Notes under the pieces: generated by a model | Told to the model about the DNA's origin: nothing | Seen by the model: the letters and a program-made list of their open reading frames with translations, nothing else | Database searches by the model: none | Program-made: the position numbers and the translations under genes | In this document: positions 33,997 to 42,987 of the stretch, piece after piece | Layout: the number at the start of each line of letters is the position of its first letter | How positions within the stretch are numbered: position 1 is the first letter of the stretch | Assembly: GCF_016746095.1 (NCBI RefSeq) | Contig: NZ_JAERTY010000017.1 | Coordinates: 1-63,072, forward strand | Direction: 5' to 3' | Length of the DNA stretch: 63,072 nucleotides | Origin: Sphingobacterium faecale | Lineage (GTDB): Bacteria; Bacteroidota; Bacteroidia; Sphingobacteriales; Sphingobacteriaceae

Positions 33997-35644
33997 GTTA
34001 ATTAAATTGGAGTGTATACTTTTGATTTTATTCATATCCTTATATCAATTAACTATTGGACAAGAGGCAAAAATAGTTAATCATACTGTTTCAAGTCCTG
34101 ACCAGGTTAATGCTGGCGATACTATAGCGGTTACCCTGACACTGGAGATCCAACCCGGTTGGTACATTTATTCGTCGGAAGATATAAATAGTCGGCAAGG
34201 TATGCATACTCTTCAATGGCAATTTCAACAACTAGCAAGTGGTATTAAAGCCGTTGGAGATCCGGCCTATCCAGAGCCCCTACCAAATGGCCAATACTCG
34301 GTTTATATGGGAAAGGGGAATATCATTACCCAACGCTTCATCGTAGATGAAAATATTGCAAAAGATAAGCTTACCCTTCGAGGAAAATTAATCTATCAAG
34401 CATGTGATGATGAAATGTGTTATCCGCCCATGACTGAAAATTGGGAGAGGATAATAGATATCGTAAACACCAAAAAAAAAGTCTCCCATGTGGATTCTTT
34501 ATGGGAGGAGATTCAAAAGTCAACAGCCTTATTTCCTAATGAAGAAGAATACGAAAGATATAAATCTTTAAATCCATTAGAAATGAGGAGATATGATAAT
34601 GAACGTTATTTACAAACCTCTCAATTAGCGCTAGAGTTTTGGAAAGCCCATTCCGATGATCCTCGTAGAGAGAAAGCAATGCGAATATTTATGTCGGCAG
34701 ATCCTTGGTTTATTTCAAAAAATAGAAACGAAACATTAGAAGGTATTTCAAATTGGAAGGAAGTCAATCCGAAAGTCTTCTTGCAGTCCATCATAATCGA
34801 TACGATAGCCCGTAATGAATGGCTAAGGGAAGGAGAAGCTATGGTGGATTATGTTCTGCATTCAGCTAATTCATCAATTTCGGATAAGGAGAAGGCTGCT
34901 TTTGCTCAATTAGCTCGTGATTTTAGATTGAAGGCTCGCTTCTTTCATGCAAAATCCGATGATATAAGTGAAAAAACTTACTGGTCGTCAATATTTCAGG
35001 AGTTGTTGTTACATATGCATACTTACGCCGATCAACCTAATCTTGATGCACGTGCCAAAGATTTGTTGTCAGCTCTTAGCGGCTATTCAGTTGATGTAGC
35101 AACGGAGTATTGGAAAATGATTGAACAGGAAACCGCAGGAGGACAAGATGAGCATCTAGGTCTTAAACATTTGTACGAAGCGGCGAGGGAACACATACTA
35201 ATCACCGATGTAACTGCAGGAAATACTCCTCTAGATATGCGATTCACTGCACTGGATGGCGCAGAGGTTGATGTAAAAAGCCTACGCGGAAAAGTGGTGT
35301 TAATAGACTTTTGGGCAACATGGTGTAAGCCCTGTTTGGAGGAACTTCCCCACTTAAAAGAGATATACGACAAATACCGTAATCAAGGTTTTGAAATAAT
35401 CGGCATCTGCCTGGAGCAAGAAGATGCGCGCAATAAAGCAAAAGAAACTTTAAAATCATATGCAATTGAATGGCCACAACGCTTTGAGGGAAAGGGATTC
35501 GCCAGCGATTCCTACAGATTGCAGTATAGCATCAATTCTTTGCCTACTGCTTGGCTATTGAACAAAGAAGGAGCTATTATCCATAAGAAGGCACGTGGCG
35601 CGGTATTAGAAAGTTTACTTAAAGAGCAATTAAAAGAAAAATAG
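33989..35644 (+). CDS. DsbD_N-like and TlpA fusion, periplasmic thiol-disulfide protein
   Basis: A 551-residue exported protein (signal peptide ending TIGQE). Residues about 25-155 resemble the N-terminal domain of DsbD: EIQPGWYIYSSEDIN, then IYQACDDEMCYPPMTENW, with the two cysteines that in DsbD pass electrons. A helical middle (about 165-405) has no recognised domain. The C-terminus (about 410-551) is a TlpA thioredoxin with FWATWCKPC at about 441-449 and the cis-proline loop INSLPTAWLL. Having the electron donor module and acceptor in one chain is unusual. It overlaps the VCBS gene by 8 nt and ends the operon. Confidence 0.82.
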   Translation: MTKLIKLECILLILFISLYQLTIGQEAKIVNHTVSSPDQVNAGDTIAVTLTLEIQPGWYIYSSEDINSRQGMHTLQWQFQQLASGIKAVGDPAYPEPLPNGQYSVYMGKGNIITQRFIVDENIAKDKLTLRGKLIYQACDDEMCYPPMTENWERIIDIVNTKKKVSHVDSLWEEIQKSTALFPNEEEYERYKSLNPLEMRRYDNERYLQTSQLALEFWKAHSDDPRREKAMRIFMSADPWFISKNRNETLEGISNWKEVNPKVFLQSIIIDTIARNEWLREGEAMVDYVLHSANSSISDKEKAAFAQLARDFRLKARFFHAKSDDISEKTYWSSIFQELLLHMHTYADQPNLDARAKDLLSALSGYSVDVATEYWKMIEQETAGGQDEHLGLKHLYEAAREHILITDVTAGNTPLDMRFTALDGAEVDVKSLRGKVVLIDFWATWCKPCLEELPHLKEIYDKYRNQGFEIIGICLEQEDARNKAKETLKSYAIEWPQRFEGKGFASDSYRLQYSINSLPTAWLLNKEGAIIHKKARGAVLESLLKEQLKEK

Positions 35645-35684
35645 CATAGGTCATTTTAGCGCTATAGAAATTTGGTTCGTTCAT

Positions 35685-35719
35685 AAACAGCCTTCGTTTA
35701 AATAATTCGAAGGCTGTTT
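35685..35719 (+). terminator. Strong terminator closing locus 2
   Basis: AAACAGCCTTCG (35685-35696) and CGAAGGCTGTTT (35708-35719) make a perfect 12-bp stem with an 11-nt loop, followed by GCTTTT. It lies 40 nt after the stop of the DsbD_N-TlpA gene. The stop codon of the minus-strand small ORF (35698-35892) lies in its loop, so it may serve both strands. Confidence 0.85.
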
Positions 35720-35892
35720 GCTTTTCGATATTTATCTACAAAAAAGTCGTACCACCAAAATGTATATAGATCGATACTGCTTTCTGTACCGTCTTTGATT
35801 TCAAACGTTAGCGTCGTGGTTTGACTAAACAAGCCAACAGTAAAGAAATTAAGTAGTAATACCAATAAAAGAGCGCTAATCATCATAATCAA
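35698..35892 (-). CDS. Small exported or membrane-anchored protein (64 aa)
   Basis: A 64-residue frame with a strongly hydrophobic N-terminus (MISALLLVLLLNFFTVGLFS) that looks like a signal peptide or anchor, then TTTLTFEIKDGTESSIDLY and an aromatic end. Its stop lies in the loop of the terminator. No family is recognised. It could be a chance frame, but the signal-like head and normal composition favour a real small gene. Confidence 0.4.
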   Translation of the reverse strand: MIMMISALLLVLLLNFFTVGLFSQTTTLTFEIKDGTESSIDLYTFWWYDFFVDKYRKANSLRII

Positions 35893-35969
35893 TTATAAAC
35901 AGATTCCTAAAAATAGGTAAAACAATTGACTGCTTGGTTAGCTATAACTACCCTATCCCCATCATACGG

Positions 35970-35990
35970 GGTGGACAAAAGGTGGACAAA
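35970..35990. repeat. Tandem direct repeat GGTGGACAAA x2
   Basis: GGTGGACAAA occurs at 35970-35979 and 35981-35990, an 11-bp period, just after a CCCC..GGGG mini-palindrome (35957-35971). It lies between the end of locus 2 and the next gene. It could be a protein-binding site with one-turn spacing or a relic of a recombination site; nothing nearby decides this. Confidence 0.35.
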
Positions 35991-36152
35991 TAGTGAAAAA
36001 ACCGCTTTTTTTGATAAACAAGTGCTACATTAGCGTTTCTGCTATATGCAGGGTTGGAAAATATTTGTTTTCTACCTATTATAATATCCATCTACTTGTA
36101 TTCACGATTCATGAGTTTCTTTTTAAAAAAAAATGCTAATAATTCTATAGAT

Positions 36153-37199
36153 ATGAAAACCATCCAAAAAACAATTGCCTTATATATTTTAGCAATTTCG
36201 ACAATAATGCTAAGTTCCACTTCCTGTAGTAAAGACAAAGAAAACACGCCAACGCCTGAAATGAAATCTGTCGTCCATATCATTGGTGCAGACGACGAAA
36301 ACGAGTCTGCTGTGTATTGGAAAGATGGCAAACCAACCATATTAGGAAATGAGGACATAAAACTGGAACGTATAATGGCCAGTGGCAATGACATCTATAT
36401 CGTGGGAATAGAGAATGGTTTTTACCGAGAGGATCGAACTGCTATTTATTGGAAAAATGGTATGCAGGTGGACTTGACAGAGCTAAGCAAAAAATATACA
36501 ATTTCGGAGATAAACATAGCGGATAATAGCACCTATATGGCGGGCAGAACGATAGAGGATCGCACTCCGGTATTTTGGAAAAACAATGAACTCCCTATAC
36601 GTTTAGAAATTCCAGATAACTCATTTTTCCGCGACTTTCACGGTATAGAAGTGATAGAAGACAACTGTTATGTATTGGGGACAATTTCCAACAGGGGCAC
36701 ATTCGACAGAGTGATGCTTTGGAAAAATGGTAAAGCACTACAGATAACAGATGGAACGAATTATATATTCAAGCCAAGTCTTTATAAATATGACGACAAG
36801 ATATTTATCACAGGTGAAGAGCGCCTAGATGATACGCATATCGCTACTCCAACCGTATGGAATAAGGATGGGCAGGCGACCCGCTTTAGGCATGAAGAAG
36901 AAAACATACTAATATCGAGAATAATTACTGATGGAAAGATCATGCATTCTGTGGGTTTAAAATTCGGTGAGGGATCTGGAAATGCAACCTATTGGAAAAA
37001 TGGAAAAGAAGTATGGTCTTCGGCCGACAATGCCTGGTCGGAATCACGTGACATACACATAGATGGCGAAGATATGTATGTATCGGGGTTTCTAAATGGC
37101 ATACCTACCGTCTGGAAAAACGGCAAGCCTACAGCACTTAGTACAACAAAGGGGCTTGCTTATCGTATACTCATCACGAAGGAGCCTGTGGAAAAGTAA
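36153..37199 (+). CDS. Lipoprotein with about seven propeller-like repeats
   Basis: Start chosen at ATG 36153, which gives a lipoprotein signal (ALYILAISTIMLSSTSC); the frame extends upstream to 36054 without a better signal. About 348 residues. A short motif of type [Y/F/L/V]WK.[G/N] recurs about every 40-55 residues: YWKDGKP, YWKNGMQ, FWKNNEL, LWKNGKA, VWNKDGQ, YWKNGKE, VWKNGKP. Between them lie strand-rich segments such as NDIYIVGIENG and EDMYVSGFLNG. This fits a seven-bladed beta-propeller on the cell surface. Ligand unknown. It converges with the transglutaminase-like gene, whose end is 11 nt away. Confidence 0.75.
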   Translation: MKTIQKTIALYILAISTIMLSSTSCSKDKENTPTPEMKSVVHIIGADDENESAVYWKDGKPTILGNEDIKLERIMASGNDIYIVGIENGFYREDRTAIYWKNGMQVDLTELSKKYTISEINIADNSTYMAGRTIEDRTPVFWKNNELPIRLEIPDNSFFRDFHGIEVIEDNCYVLGTISNRGTFDRVMLWKNGKALQITDGTNYIFKPSLYKYDDKIFITGEERLDDTHIATPTVWNKDGQATRFRHEEENILISRIITDGKIMHSVGLKFGEGSGNATYWKNGKEVWSSADNAWSESRDIHIDGEDMYVSGFLNGIPTVWKNGKPTALSTTKGLAYRILITKEPVEK

Positions 37200-37210
37200 A
37201 GACTTTTTAG

Positions 37211-38200
37211 CTATAGTGTTTTTAACCGTTGATCGGCATAAGCAACTCCTTCTTTGCATTGCTCTGTAAGTGATTGTATAGCGCTATCGTCGGAGATCTT
37301 GAGAAGTTCAATTGCTGCAATTAAATTCTTTTTGACGCGAAGAAGTTCGGCCTTTTTGGCCGAACGGTTGTTCAGGACAGGTACGGCATGATTATAATAG
37401 GCAGCAATAAGCACATTAGAATTCTGAGGATTGTATAAGTACGCATTTTTAGCCTTATTTAATTCCCTTTCCTCGGGAGGGAGCTTTTGTATATTACAGA
37501 TAGAGTCAAGGTAGTTGCAGTAAGGCATTCTTTCTATTTGCTCATCAATACCTATCGCTACATTCGTAAATGCCTCTAGCTTTATAGGATGATCGGTAAG
37601 TTGGAATACTGGATCAAGGGGTAAATGTGTTTCGCTAAAATTAGCGGAGGGGGACAAATAGTATTTTGTATTAAGTTTTCTTTCAAATCCTGGAACAGGA
37701 TCACTGCTAGACTTCATACTGGAAGTACTCCAAAATAAATCGCACAGCACCCAGTTTGAACCAACAAATACAGCATTCCAAACATGATTGCCTGTTTTAA
37801 AAACCGTCTTTGGCTGGAAGTCTAATTCCCGCACGTAACCTTCGATTCGCAGATGGGGGATTCCTAATGTTTGGCAAAACTCATCCATTATTGCAGAATA
37901 ATCTTCACAGAGACCTTTACGCTTCTTAAATGCTTCTGCGGGTTCAACACGAGGACCACCGTGAAAAAAACGCACAGAATCAGCCTCCATATTTTTATAT
38001 GCCCAAAGAAGTAGAAGCTGCAACTGCTCGGCTTTGTCAGCTGTAAAAGTGGAGACTCGATTGGCCAGATCCTTCGCCGTTGGTACCGTCGTCAGATCAG
38101 TAGTAGAAAACTTTTCGACCAGAATAGAATCTATCTCTATAGTCTGACCGACAAGTTGGAACGGTAACAAAGCAAACAAAAAAAGGAAAACTCTAAACAT
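37211..38200 (-). CDS. Exported transglutaminase-like protein
   Basis: Start chosen at ATG 38200, giving the signal peptide FRVFLFLFALLPFQLVGQ; an ATG at 38233 adds 11 residues. About 329 residues. The transglutaminase core shows in KKRKGLCEDYSAIMDEFCQ (catalytic cysteine), KTGNHVWNAVFVGSNW (histidine) and LCDLFWS (aspartate). Such proteins cut or cross-link peptide bonds; in bacteria many act as periplasmic proteases. The C-terminal 130 residues are helical and unrecognised. It is not obviously in an operon with its neighbours. Confidence 0.8.
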   Translation of the reverse strand: MFRVFLFLFALLPFQLVGQTIEIDSILVEKFSTTDLTTVPTAKDLANRVSTFTADKAEQLQLLLLWAYKNMEADSVRFFHGGPRVEPAEAFKKRKGLCEDYSAIMDEFCQTLGIPHLRIEGYVRELDFQPKTVFKTGNHVWNAVFVGSNWVLCDLFWSTSSMKSSSDPVPGFERKLNTKYYLSPSANFSETHLPLDPVFQLTDHPIKLEAFTNVAIGIDEQIERMPYCNYLDSICNIQKLPPEERELNKAKNAYLYNPQNSNVLIAAYYNHAVPVLNNRSAKKAELLRVKKNLIAAIELLKISDDSAIQSLTEQCKEGVAYADQRLKTL

Positions 38201-38360
38201 TATTAAGATTATAAAATTAATTATCGTGCTCAAATCTAGTTAATTTTATGAGTTATAACGGATACCCCGTGAAAAATTGGGTGTATGTTTTTTATTTTTT
38301 GAAGGTTGTGTTCGATTGTACTGCAATAAAACATGGAATATATTAATAAAAGGATCTCCG

Positions 38361-39677
38361 TCACATCTCTAGCTCTCTGCTGATCTCTTCTAGAGACCGC
38401 CCCTTGGTCTCCGGCAGATAGAAATAAGCGAAAAGTGCCTGCAAAACCATCATCACTGCAAAGAATACAAACATCCATGCAGCACCAAATACATATGACG
38501 ACAGAACAACTGGAAAAATAAAAGTAATAAGGGCAGCAAAAAACCAATGAACGAAACTCCCAAATGACTGTCCTTTCCCCCTAACACTGACCGGAAATAC
38601 TTCTGATATTATAATCCAGATCACTGTGCCTGTCGAAATAGCAAAAAACACAATGTAACCGACTAAAGCTGCTAATAGCCATGGAGAATAGCTCTGTCCG
38701 AAATAGATGACAGCGACAATAGCCAAGCAAATCGACATGCCTGATGATCCGATAAAAAGTAATGGCCTACGCCCTACTCTATCAACCAAAACTAATCCTA
38801 CAAGTGTAAAAATGGCATTCGTCAAACCGATAATAACGGGCTGAAAAAATGCTCCTCCCATAGAAACGCCTGATAGTTCGAAAATACGGGGTGCAAAATA
38901 TAGTATTGCATTGATACCAGAAAACTGATTGAAAGCCGCTATTAAAAAGGCGATCATCAAAGGCTTAATATAACGGCGAGAGAACAGCCTATCTTCCGTA
39001 ATATCGGAATGGCCATCAACAATGCTCAGAGCATGATCTTCGATCTGTGATCCTATTCTACTTAAGATAACCTGAGCTAAATCTGTCTGCCCTTTTGAGA
39101 TTAGAAAACGAGGACTTTCAGGAACAATAGATAAAAGGATAAGATAAAGTACAGATGGAAAGAACAGGATACCCAGCATCCAGCGCCAAGCGTCAACACC
39201 AAGGTCCCTGAGTAGATAGTTTGAAATGAATGCCATCAATATACCGACAATGACATTGACCTGAAAAGATGCAGTAGCTTTGCCGCGCATGTGAGCCGGT
39301 GCTATTTCTGATATATACATAGGTGCGACTACGGAGGATGCCCCCACCGCTATACCACCAAGAAAACGGAATAAGATGAAGAGCAACAAATCCGGAGCAA
39401 GCGCTGTCCCAATTGCAGAAATGGCGTAGCCAGCTGCGATTATATACAATATGGGTTTACGTCCCCATTGGTCGGCAGGTCGACCGGCAAAAAGAGCGCC
39501 AAGGACTGTACCTATCAAAGCTGAAGATATTGCAAAACCATGAGTTAAAGGAGAAAGATCAAAAACTTTTTTGATAGACTGCTCGACACCGGAGATTACA
39601 GCTGTATCGAACCCAAAGAGAAAACCTCCTAGAGCTACAATCAATGACCAAAGAAAAATTCGGGAGTTAGGTTTCAT
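38361..39677 (-). CDS. MFS sugar porter (predicted fructose importer)
   Basis: A 438-residue inner-membrane protein with 12 predicted helices and the sugar-porter signatures GGFLFGFDTAVISG (helix 1), the RPADQWGRKP loop, FRFLGGIAVGASSVVAPMYI, PESPRFLISKG, and DRVGRRP. It ends LPETKGRSLEEISREL, the family C-terminal motif. It is the last gene of the minus-strand operon sigma-fecR-GH32-MFS, 51 nt after GH32, so the released sugar is probably its cargo. In related fructan loci of gut Bacteroides an MFS importer has the same place. Specificity for fructose is inference from context. Confidence 0.88.
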   Translation of the reverse strand: MKPNSRIFLWSLIVALGGFLFGFDTAVISGVEQSIKKVFDLSPLTHGFAISSALIGTVLGALFAGRPADQWGRKPILYIIAAGYAISAIGTALAPDLLLFILFRFLGGIAVGASSVVAPMYISEIAPAHMRGKATASFQVNVIVGILMAFISNYLLRDLGVDAWRWMLGILFFPSVLYLILLSIVPESPRFLISKGQTDLAQVILSRIGSQIEDHALSIVDGHSDITEDRLFSRRYIKPLMIAFLIAAFNQFSGINAILYFAPRIFELSGVSMGGAFFQPVIIGLTNAIFTLVGLVLVDRVGRRPLLFIGSSGMSICLAIVAVIYFGQSYSPWLLAALVGYIVFFAISTGTVIWIIISEVFPVSVRGKGQSFGSFVHWFFAALITFIFPVVLSSYVFGAAWMFVFFAVMMVLQALFAYFYLPETKGRSLEEISRELEM

Positions 39678-39728
39678 TTTTTTATTAATTAGTAGTTTGT
39701 TTTTTTTGCATGGAAGACGTTCACCTTT

Positions 39729-41294
39729 CTAGTAACTGTTGGTAGCAGCCATGTGCCAGACATGAATATCTTCGACATCTACTGCACCAGTCTCAGAAAA
39801 TAGTATAATCTGCTCACTATCCATGAGCTGGGGGTACACCACTTGGGTGACACATTTTCTACCGTTAGCGAATATTTCGATGACAGATCGGTCGATAAAT
39901 ACTTGAAGCGAGAGAGGCTCTCCCTCTTTTAACTTCATGGGTACGCGTTGTTGGGATACTAAGGTTTCGACAAAATCACTGGGTTGATAGTATTTAATGC
40001 AATAGTCAGGCATGAGCACTGGGGCATGGATTGAAGAGTTCTTAAAGTCGACTATCAATTCTTCGGTTTTGGTGTCATACTTTATTATGGTCTGTTCCCG
40101 CCCATCAGGTGATGCAAATACTTTGAGACCAAACGTACCGCTTCCTTTTTCAAATCTCGCCGTTATCTCCAAGGATTTTCCTTTTGCTGTAAGTATCTCT
40201 TTTGTACCCGCAGTCAACTTGATTCCTTGATGATTATAGTGGTTGTATCGTAGTGTACGCAACTCTTCGGCAGGCGCAATGGTGACTTCATTATTCTCTG
40301 AAAGAGAAAACACTCTCGGAAGACTCAATATGCCTGACCATCCGTATTTCCACTCCTGCCCTACTGGCTTACGCTCGATAATCCATCCCCAGTAAATATT
40401 GCGCCCTGTATCATCCACCAATTGCTCGGGGGCAAAAAATGTTCCTCCCGGCCAATTCATACGACCGTGCCCTTCTACGGTAAAACGATCATTGGCAAAT
40501 GTGCCTATGTAGTATTGAGCGCCTCGCATGTGACTGATAAAAAGGAGAACATACTTGTCTCCGACTTTAAAAAAATCAGGACAGGACACGTCTTCAAAAT
40601 CTAGATTAAGCCGTTTGTCAGACTCTATAAAATCACCTAAAAAAATCCAGTTCTTCAAATCTCTGGATTTGAAAAGTGTAGCAGGATTACCTCCGGATAT
40701 CTGATAGTAACAATCCTCTGTATTATCATACCAAATTTCAGGATCCCAAGCGGTATATGGACTGGCGCTAGAATCGGATGAAACGGGAGTCGAAAGCAGG
40801 GGATTTAATTCGGACTTGACCCATTTTCGTAAATCAGGATCTACAGAATAGGCGGCCATATTACTATTGGCTCCCCAGCCATGATACGATACATGTGGGA
40901 TTCCCTCCCGCGATAGAAATGATCCTCCGCTAAATATACCGTCCTTCTCGGCATCACCATCAACGACCGTCAACATGTCGGGGTAAATCTGCCAGTGTAA
41001 CAAATCGGTCGAAGCTATATGCCCCCAAAGATGCTCCCACTTGTCGTTTCTTTCTTTTTGATAGATATATCCCATGTGGTACCTGCCATTCCAAAATAAA
41101 GCTCCATTGGGATCAAACGGCTGTCCATATCCATCTGGATTTACAAAATGAAAAATAGGACGATGAGGATCGGAACTTTTTAGATCCCGTAGCTGCCTCG
41201 CTGCCTTTGCCAGTGTGTCAATAACCGGATCGTACTGTGCGTTTGCAGTCTTGCAGACAACTAGTATACATATAGCAAAAATGAGATGTCTCAT
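39729..41294 (-). CDS. GH32 fructanase/levanase-type glycoside hydrolase (exported)
   Basis: A 521-residue enzyme with a Sec signal peptide (RHLIFAICILVVCKTANAQ) and no lipobox, so probably periplasmic. The five-bladed propeller shows FDPNGALFWNGRYHMGY (nucleophile aspartate in DPNG), GIFSGGSF (FSGS-like) and TAWDPEIWYD (RDP equivalent). The acid/base region reads FEDVSCPDFF rather than the usual ECP, so the glutamate lies three residues before the CP. A C-terminal beta-sandwich ends FIDRSVIEIFANGRKCVTQ, typical of GH32. It probably removes fructose from imported fructo-oligosaccharides. It is in the operon with sigma, fecR and MFS. Confidence 0.88.
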   Translation of the reverse strand: MRHLIFAICILVVCKTANAQYDPVIDTLAKAARQLRDLKSSDPHRPIFHFVNPDGYGQPFDPNGALFWNGRYHMGYIYQKERNDKWEHLWGHIASTDLLHWQIYPDMLTVVDGDAEKDGIFSGGSFLSREGIPHVSYHGWGANSNMAAYSVDPDLRKWVKSELNPLLSTPVSSDSSASPYTAWDPEIWYDNTEDCYYQISGGNPATLFKSRDLKNWIFLGDFIESDKRLNLDFEDVSCPDFFKVGDKYVLLFISHMRGAQYYIGTFANDRFTVEGHGRMNWPGGTFFAPEQLVDDTGRNIYWGWIIERKPVGQEWKYGWSGILSLPRVFSLSENNEVTIAPAEELRTLRYNHYNHQGIKLTAGTKEILTAKGKSLEITARFEKGSGTFGLKVFASPDGREQTIIKYDTKTEELIVDFKNSSIHAPVLMPDYCIKYYQPSDFVETLVSQQRVPMKLKEGEPLSLQVFIDRSVIEIFANGRKCVTQVVYPQLMDSEQIILFSETGAVDVEDIHVWHMAATNSY

Positions 41295-41304
41295 AGTAGG
41301 TGTA

Positions 41305-42288
41305 TTAGGGTTGGTTTATAAATATGATATTATCAGATACTATATAACGGAAAGGAACACTAGTCTGAATTATACTAAGTATCTCTTCTAAGCTCTCCTG
41401 GTGATTGAAGCGGCCAGTAAATCTTTTACTGCTAAAAATCCGGTTATCAAAATTGATGGTGACACCAAAGGTGTTTTCCAGAACGGAACAAACTTCATGA
41501 AAAGGTGCCGCATCGAATACAATAGCTTCCCGATACCAATGAGATTTTCTCAGGGCATCGAATTGACGCACTATCATCCTGGAAGTCTGCTTATTATAAT
41601 TCACTTCCTCCCCAGGTTTTATCCGTACAAAATCTCCACTATGTGTGTCCTGCATCTCCAAGCTGCCGGTATACAGGGTGGTAGTGACTTCGGATCTATC
41701 AGGATAGGCTACCAGATTGAAGGAGGTACCGAGAACATGGATATCTACGCGATCAGTAGATACTATAAACTTCTTATCAGGATTACGGGTGACATCAAAA
41801 AAGGCCTCACCTTTTAGAGATAACCTACGTTCTTTTTTATTAAAATCTGATAAATACGATACTTTACTTCCTTTGTTTAAGGTCACCCGCGTATCATCAG
41901 GTAACACTATTTTAGAAACTCCACTGCCTGAGGTAAACTCGACAATGGATATGGGCTGGGCTGTCCTATATAGCCATAGACTTATCGTAGCAGTAACCAG
42001 AATAATAGCGGCCGCTGCGAGAGAAAATATTAAAACACGAAAGTGACCGGACTTTGAAGGTGAAGTATTGTCATATATTTTACCCATTACATCCTCTAAC
42101 ACTTGTTCTTTACAAGCTATGCCAGGCTCCATGTCAACACGGTACCGAATACGCTGAATGGTGTCATACACCTCTTTATTATTGCGGTCCAACAACCATT
42201 CATCTAAAATGGAATCGTCTTCATCGTCGGATTCGCCCGCTAGAGCTCTACTCAAAACGCTCCATATATCTTTATCTAACCTCCTCAT
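41305..42288 (-). CDS. FecR-family anti-sigma factor (locus 3)
   Basis: A 327-residue protein with a cytosolic N-terminus, a membrane helix (LIFSLAAAAIILVTATISLW, about 84-103), a FecR domain (SGVSKIVLPDDTRVTLNKGS, LYTGSLEMQD, IKPGEEVNY) and a C-terminal STN-like DUF4974 domain (FDAAPFHEVCSVLENTFGVT). The gene starts 4 nt after the sigma gene stops and is 10 nt upstream of GH32, so regulator and enzyme share one operon. It should sense SusC at 43048 across the divergent promoter. Confidence 0.9.
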   Translation of the reverse strand: MRRLDKDIWSVLSRALAGESDDEDDSILDEWLLDRNNKEVYDTIQRIRYRVDMEPGIACKEQVLEDVMGKIYDNTSPSKSGHFRVLIFSLAAAAIILVTATISLWLYRTAQPISIVEFTSGSGVSKIVLPDDTRVTLNKGSKVSYLSDFNKKERRLSLKGEAFFDVTRNPDKKFIVSTDRVDIHVLGTSFNLVAYPDRSEVTTTLYTGSLEMQDTHSGDFVRIKPGEEVNYNKQTSRMIVRQFDALRKSHWYREAIVFDAAPFHEVCSVLENTFGVTINFDNRIFSSKRFTGRFNHQESLEEILSIIQTSVPFRYIVSDNIIFINQP

Positions 42289-42292
42289 TGTC

Positions 42293-42865
42293 TTATCTTT
42301 TTATTTGTATCCCTAACTTGTACTCCCTAATGGTTCTCGATATCCGCTTTAGCGCAATACACATCTGAGCATGCACTGTTTTTTCTGAAATATCGAGACA
42401 CTTTGCTACATCACGATATTTCATTTCTTCTTCCTTTACCAGAAAAAAGACCTGACGACACCGCTGCGGCAATGAATTTATCGCAAGCTCCAGAATATCC
42501 CGGAACTCTGAGTGGAGAAGATCGCCCTCGGGATTACGTCTATCTATCATCTCCTCGCTAGTGACACCTTCTAAACTTATACTTTGATAACGATTCGATT
42601 CCCGAAGATGATAGAGTGCCTGATTACGTACGCAGATGAACAGGTAGTTGTCAATGTTACTGAGATTAGCCAGCTTGTGTCTATTCTGCCATAAACGGTA
42701 ATAAACCTCGGAAATTACATCTTTGCATTCGTCGGGATCTTTTAGATAATAGGATGTATAGCGATAGAGCTGTGTATAGGAGTAATCGAAAAATAACTGA
42801 AATGCTCTGGGATTGTTTTTGGCAATCTGAGCAAAGAGAGCTTTTAAGTTTATAGCTTGTTCCAA
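42293..42865 (-). CDS. ECF RNA polymerase sigma factor (locus 3)
   Basis: A 190-residue ECF sigma factor: region 2 FFDYSYTQLYRYTSYYL with CKDVISEVYYRLWQNRHKL and IDNYLFICVRNQALYHLRE, region 4 LPQRCRQVFFLVKEEEMKYRD with the HTH AKCLDISEKTVHAQMCIAL. It heads the minus-strand operon of the fructan locus and is divergent from susC. It probably drives both operons when fructan is sensed. Confidence 0.9.
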   Translation of the reverse strand: MEQAINLKALFAQIAKNNPRAFQLFFDYSYTQLYRYTSYYLKDPDECKDVISEVYYRLWQNRHKLANLSNIDNYLFICVRNQALYHLRESNRYQSISLEGVTSEEMIDRRNPEGDLLHSEFRDILELAINSLPQRCRQVFFLVKEEEMKYRDVAKCLDISEKTVHAQMCIALKRISRTIREYKLGIQIKR

Positions 42866-42889
42866 ATCGGTTATCGTTAATCTTTAAAT

Positions 42890-42983
42890 ATAAAGAAGCC
42901 GAATGATAACAGTATGCCTAAGAGTGCCTAAAATATATTTTATTTTTTCGCTTAGGCATATCGCTCGGATACTGCTTCTTTAT
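42890..42983. promoter_or_regulatory. Nested inverted repeats in the divergent fructan promoter region
   Basis: Outer arms ATAAAGAAGC (42890-42899) and GCTTCTTTAT (42974-42983) and inner arms TATGCCTAAG (42913-42922) and CTTAGGCATA (42951-42960) are both perfect 10-bp inverted repeats with nearly the same centre. TGCCTAA is also repeated directly at 42915 and 42925. The whole lies between the divergent sigma and susC starts. It could be a shared operator or a pair of divergent control sites. Confidence 0.6.
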
Positions 42984-42987
42984 GGTT

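Noticed and set aside
38236..38547. Minus-strand 103-residue frame rich in cysteine
   Set aside because: Its N-terminal half is an out-of-frame shadow of the MFS 3' end; the rest is non-coding DNA.
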